From Marimicrobium sp913061115 (GTDB lineage: Bacteria > Pseudomonadota > Gammaproteobacteria > Pseudomonadales > Halieaceae): DNA of 64,000 bases. The notes under the pieces were generated by a model. The model was not told the DNA's origin. It did not search any database and was given only the letters and a program-made list of their open reading frames with translations. Below, one piece after another: positions 60,693 through 64,000 of this stretch. Made by a program: the position numbers and the translations under genes. Every line of letters starts with the position of its first letter. The first letter of the stretch is position 1. The stretch lies in contig NZ_CP159826.1 of NCBI RefSeq assembly GCF_047729875.1, positions 2,294,001-2,358,000 on the forward strand, given 5' to 3'.

Positions 60693-62333
60693 TTACACCA
60701 CCTTAAATTCACCCGACAAAGCAATTTCCTTCGCCTTCGGATAAGCCGGCTTGCCACTGGGCGCACGCGGAATTTCTGTCACGATATGCAGTTCACGCGG
60801 CACTTTGTAACCGGCCACATGTTTACGCGTCTCTTCCTGAATGGAATCGAGGCTCACGCGACAATGATTGCGGGTGGCGATCACTGCTGTGACTTTGCTG
60901 CCGAAGCGATCATCCGGCGTATCCACCACCAAGCAGTCGAATACATCCGGGTGTGCCTTTATGGCCTCTTCCACTTCTTCAGGGAAAATCTTCTCACCAC
61001 CGGAATTAATACAATTGGAGCCGCGCCCGTAGACCGTTATCGAACCGTCGTCTTCAAGCCGTGCTTCATCACCCGTTAATAGCCAAATTTTGCCGTCGAT
61101 GTTCACAAATGTCTTAGCGGTTTTCACCGGGTCATTGTAGTAACCCACCGGGATAAAACCGGAACGAGCAAAGATCCCCGTCTCACCTGGCTTTACAGCA
61201 GCATGAGGCTTACCTTCTTCATCGGTAATCACATCCATAAAGTCGGACTGGACCACGTTGCCCAACCCTTTTGTCTCTGATTTTTTCTCACCGCTATCAA
61301 AGCCCATATTGCCGGCCTCTGACGAACCGAATGAGTTCATGATCATAACGTTCGGAAAACGTTGCTTGAACTCTTCCTGTTTGGAGGCAGAAAATACTGC
61401 GCCACCGGAACCCACACTGAACAGGCTGCTGAGGTCCCAACGGTCAGGATGCTCGCGCAAAGCATCCAGTAACGGGATCCCCATCGCATCCCCAACGATG
61501 GACAGAGAGTTCACTTTCTCTTGCTCCACGATGTCCCACACCTGACTGCCGTCGAGTGAACGATGGGGATTGAGTACCACGCAGTTACCACCCAGCATCT
61601 GGATGATGGCATACCACCAGCAAGCGCCGTGCATGAGTGGCGCAAGCGCCATACCAACGATGGCAAAATCACCGACGCGCCCGGCGATCTGGTCCGGCTC
61701 CGTAATCGCACCATCGGGATGAAACCAACCACCGCCACCCAATGCGGCATAAAACAAGTTCTTGTGTGGCCACATGACGCCCTTAGGCATGCCCGTAGTG
61801 CCGCCTGTATAGAGCAAAAACATGTCATCGTCGGCTCGCTCATCAAAATCACGTGCAGCGGACTGCCCTTCCATCGACGCTTCGTATTCAATGCTGCCGA
61901 TCAATGCCGGGTCGCAACCTGACTCATCCATGACACAAATAAATGTCTTCAGATCAACCGCCGAAGCACGCACCTCATCGATGTGCGGAATGAACTCCTG
62001 ATTATGAATGCACGCCACCATATCCGCATTATCAAATATATACAGCAGCTCTTCTTGCACATAACGATAGTTGACATTGATCGGCACCGCGCGGATTTTG
62101 AAGCAGGCTAGCATCCCCTCGAGGTATTCATTGCAGTTGTATAAGTAGAGCCCAACATGATCACCTGGCCCGACCCCTTCAGACGCAAGATAGTGCGCTA
62201 ACTTGTTCGCTCGCTGATCCAGCTCTTTGAAGGTAGCACGCTGATCGCCACACACCAGAGCGCTACGAGCTGGCACCTTGTCAGCCACTAATTCATACAG
62301 ATCCGCAATATTATAATGCATCGCCATAGTCAT
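60693..62333 (-). CDS. Acyl-CoA synthetase (AMP-forming)
   Basis: A 546-residue ANL-superfamily ligase that activates a carboxylic acid to its CoA thioester. The P-loop motif is LLYTGGTTGMPKGVMW, the adenylate motif is NSFGSSEAG, and the hinge/catalytic segment is TGDEARLEDDGSITVYGRGSNCINSGGEKIFPEEVE. The catalytic Lys is near the end in PRAPSGKPAYPKAKE. It opens the visible acyl-CoA operon. Long-chain or cyclic acid, exact substrate unknown. Confidence 0.9.
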   Translation of the reverse strand: MTMAMHYNIADLYELVADKVPARSALVCGDQRATFKELDQRANKLAHYLASEGVGPGDHVGLYLYNCNEYLEGMLACFKIRAVPINVNYRYVQEELLYIFDNADMVACIHNQEFIPHIDEVRASAVDLKTFICVMDESGCDPALIGSIEYEASMEGQSAARDFDERADDDMFLLYTGGTTGMPKGVMWPHKNLFYAALGGGGWFHPDGAITEPDQIAGRVGDFAIVGMALAPLMHGACWWYAIIQMLGGNCVVLNPHRSLDGSQVWDIVEQEKVNSLSIVGDAMGIPLLDALREHPDRWDLSSLFSVGSGGAVFSASKQEEFKQRFPNVMIMNSFGSSEAGNMGFDSGEKKSETKGLGNVVQSDFMDVITDEEGKPHAAVKPGETGIFARSGFIPVGYYNDPVKTAKTFVNIDGKIWLLTGDEARLEDDGSITVYGRGSNCINSGGEKIFPEEVEEAIKAHPDVFDCLVVDTPDDRFGSKVTAVIATRNHCRVSLDSIQEETRKHVAGYKVPRELHIVTEIPRAPSGKPAYPKAKEIALSGEFKVV

Positions 62334-62349
62334 GTTTCCCCTGTGTCTC

Positions 62350-63513
62350 TTACGGTTTCTCGGAACCTACAACCCACATAGCATAGAACTGCGCACCACC
62401 ACCATACGCGTGACCCAGTGCGAGTTTTGCTCCTTCGACCTGATGATCCCCGGCATCTCCGCGCACCTGTCGTGCCGCTTCGGCGAAACGGATCATGCCA
62501 GATGCGCCGATCGCATTGGACGACAATACACCTCCGGAACAGTTCCAAGGTATGTCGCCACCTTCATCCAGTGACGTCGCGCCTTCCATAGTCAACTTCC
62601 AGCCTTCGCCTTCAGGCGCAAAACCAAGGTTCTCCAACCACATAGGCTCATACCAGCTAAACGGCACGTAAACTTCGGCACAATCAAGATCTTTACGCGG
62701 ATTGGTAATGCCTGCTTGCTGATAGACATCCGCTGCGCAGTCGCGGCCAGCCTGAGGGTTAACCTCATCACGACCCGCATACATAGTCGGCTCTGACCGC
62801 ATGGCAACACCACGAATCCAGGCAGGCTTCTTGGACGCTTTGTCTGCCAGCTCTTCGTTCGCAATAATCATCGCACATGCACCGTCAGATGACGGACATG
62901 CCTCGAGAAAACGAATTGGATCCCACAGCATAAAAGACTCTTCCACTTCCTGCATGGTGATATCCGGCTTCTGCAAATGGGCCAGCGGGTTACGCGCACC
63001 GTGCAGACGGTCTTTTACTGCAACCTTGATGCCCACGTCATATGGGGCGTTTGAACGACGCATATATTCTCGAATAATAGGCGCAAAATAACCGCCTGCG
63101 CCCGCATTAAGATGGGTAGAAAATGGTTGCGGGTTAGACAGCGCCCACATCGCGTTGGACTCAGATTGTTTCTCGAACGACACTGTCAGGACACGCTTGA
63201 ACATACCGCTCTGCACATGAGATGCCGCCACTAGCGCAGTTGACCCTCCCACGGAACCGGCTGTGTGTACCCGCAACATCGGCTTACCGTTACAGCCCAA
63301 TGCATCGGTTAGATAGGTCTCTGGCATAATAACGCCTTCGAACATATCAGGGGCCTTACCAAGAATCACTGCATCAATATCGTCCCATGTGAGGTCCGCA
63401 TCCTGCAGAGCGTTTACCGCTGCTTCACGCACCAAACCGGCAATCGAAACATCCAAACGCTTGGTCATGTATTTGGTCTGGCCAATGCCGACCACCGCTG
63501 CCAAATTAGCCAT
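62350..63513 (-). CDS. Thiolase-like protein lacking the usual catalytic Cys
   Basis: A 387-residue thiolase-fold protein of the SCP2-thiolase/lipid-transfer type. The nucleophile position normally occupied by Cys reads VHTAGSVGGSTALVAASH, without Cys. The rest of the fold is clear: CSGGVLSSNAIGASGM and LGHAYGGGAQFYAMWVVG. Such Cys-less proteins include steroid side-chain aldolases (Ltp2-like). ATG 63513 is chosen over an ATG 14 codons upstream because it opens the usual IGQTKY start with GGAGAAAG. Its start overlaps the upstream thiolase stop by one base (TAATG). Confidence 0.82.
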   Translation of the reverse strand: MANLAAVVGIGQTKYMTKRLDVSIAGLVREAAVNALQDADLTWDDIDAVILGKAPDMFEGVIMPETYLTDALGCNGKPMLRVHTAGSVGGSTALVAASHVQSGMFKRVLTVSFEKQSESNAMWALSNPQPFSTHLNAGAGGYFAPIIREYMRRSNAPYDVGIKVAVKDRLHGARNPLAHLQKPDITMQEVEESFMLWDPIRFLEACPSSDGACAMIIANEELADKASKKPAWIRGVAMRSEPTMYAGRDEVNPQAGRDCAADVYQQAGITNPRKDLDCAEVYVPFSWYEPMWLENLGFAPEGEGWKLTMEGATSLDEGGDIPWNCSGGVLSSNAIGASGMIRFAEAARQVRGDAGDHQVEGAKLALGHAYGGGAQFYAMWVVGSEKP

Positions 63514-64000
63514 TACGCTTTCTCCAATACGGTTACCAGGTTGTGCTGCAGACAAGGGCCCGACGTTGCGTGAGCAATACCGCGCTGCACCTCACCACTG
63601 ACAATACGGTTAAACACCTCGCCGATCCGCGACAGGCCAGACGCCATCATCATATTTCCGGCCAGCACACCGCCACTCGGGTTGATACTGGTTTCGTCTG
63701 AGAGGCCAAGCGCACGCCGAAGGATAATTTCCTGGTGGCTAAAGGGCGCATAGAGCTCCGCAACCTCTACCGGGCCTGCGCCCATACCGGCGCGTTTTGC
63801 TGCGGTGCGGGTAGACACTGAATCAGTGAGGTCACGCATCCCGAGGTTGTGCGTTTCAATACAGTGATCAATGCCACTGATAATCGCGTACGGCAGACCC
63901 CATTCCTTTGCCTTCTCGACAGTCGCGATGATCATCGCACTGGCGCCGTCTGATACCGGGCAGATATCCGCCTTGCGCAGCGGTGACAGATACATTTCCT
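63513..64000 (-). CDS. Thiolase-family protein, N-terminus beyond window
   Basis: The last 160 or so residues of a thiolase. Visible are CPVSDGASAMIIATVEKAKE, GPVEVAELYAPFSHQEII, NPSGGVLAGNMMMASG, and the C-terminal ATSGPCLQHNLVTVL with a Cys where thiolases keep their second catalytic Cys. The 5' part, including the nucleophile region, lies past base 64000. Partners with the downstream Cys-less protein through a TAATG overlap. Confidence 0.8.
   Translation of the reverse strand, partial: EMYLSPLRKADICPVSDGASAMIIATVEKAKEWGLPYAIISGIDHCIETHNLGMRDLTDSVSTRTAAKRAGMGAGPVEVAELYAPFSHQEIILRRALGLSDETSINPSGGVLAGNMMMASGLSRIGEVFNRIVSGEVQRGIAHATSGPCLQHNLVTVLEKA

Overview
The window looks like the chromosome of a marine-type gammaproteobacterium. 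The evidence is the DUF3820, DUF3301, QueD and RpoD-like sigma genes, two TonB receptors, a DcaP-type porin, the gammaproteobacterial Zur/COG0523 gene set, and several acyl-CoA catabolic genes. Placement near Cellvibrionales (Spongiibacteraceae/Halieaceae-like) is inference from gene content, not a measurement.

Layout. 1-10.7 kb is scarred accessory DNA: a partial di-heme (DUF1111) protein, a truncated FAD/NAD-binding gene, an IS3 OrfA stub, a secreted beta-helix protein, an ATP-grasp tail, and a frameshifted methyltransferase carrying an 11-copy TTGGT repeat. An intact copper ATPase (copA) follows, then a sulfotransferase stub and a three-gene glycan block (GT2-GtrA and two methyltransferases). 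10.7-14 kb is a TonB receptor divergent from a TetR regulator with a palindromic operator. 14.7-21.4 kb holds a ferrochelatase of Bacteroidetes flavour, DUF3820, a divergent sigma-70 factor, a beta-barrel protein and a serine hydrolase lipoprotein, separated by long gene-poor stretches.

21.6-32.7 kb is the most coherent system: a zinc-starvation regulon. It has a ZnuD-like receptor with Asp/His-rich loops, a small Cys/His secreted protein, two COG0523 GTPases, DUF1826, DUF2796, MerC-like, DUF3299, an ABC ATPase and FtsX-type permease, an unnamed periplasmic protein, and Zur itself. Three intergenic sites share the 13-bp pattern GATAT-N3-(A/G)TATC, which I read as Zur boxes. A 55-codon gene overlaps the second COG0523 start and appears unnamed.

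33-35.1 kb has a 2OG-Fe oxygenase, an AlpA regulator and the C-terminal stub of an integrase, beside tRNA-Asp and tRNA-Val: the remains of an element integrated at a tRNA gene. 35.3-46.7 kb carries queD, a TetR-controlled GMC oxidoreductase plus aldehyde dehydrogenase pair, esterases, a quinone-oxidoreductase-like protein and a porin.

46.8-64 kb contains a HupE-like/PPIase pair, two separate nitroreductase-crotonase pairs, FkbM, a large ketosynthase, a GlxA-type regulator, RibB with a degenerate RibA domain, and a penicillin acylase. It ends in an acyl-CoA degradation operon (acyl-CoA synthetase, crotonases, nitroreductase and two overlapping thiolase-like genes) that runs off the window.
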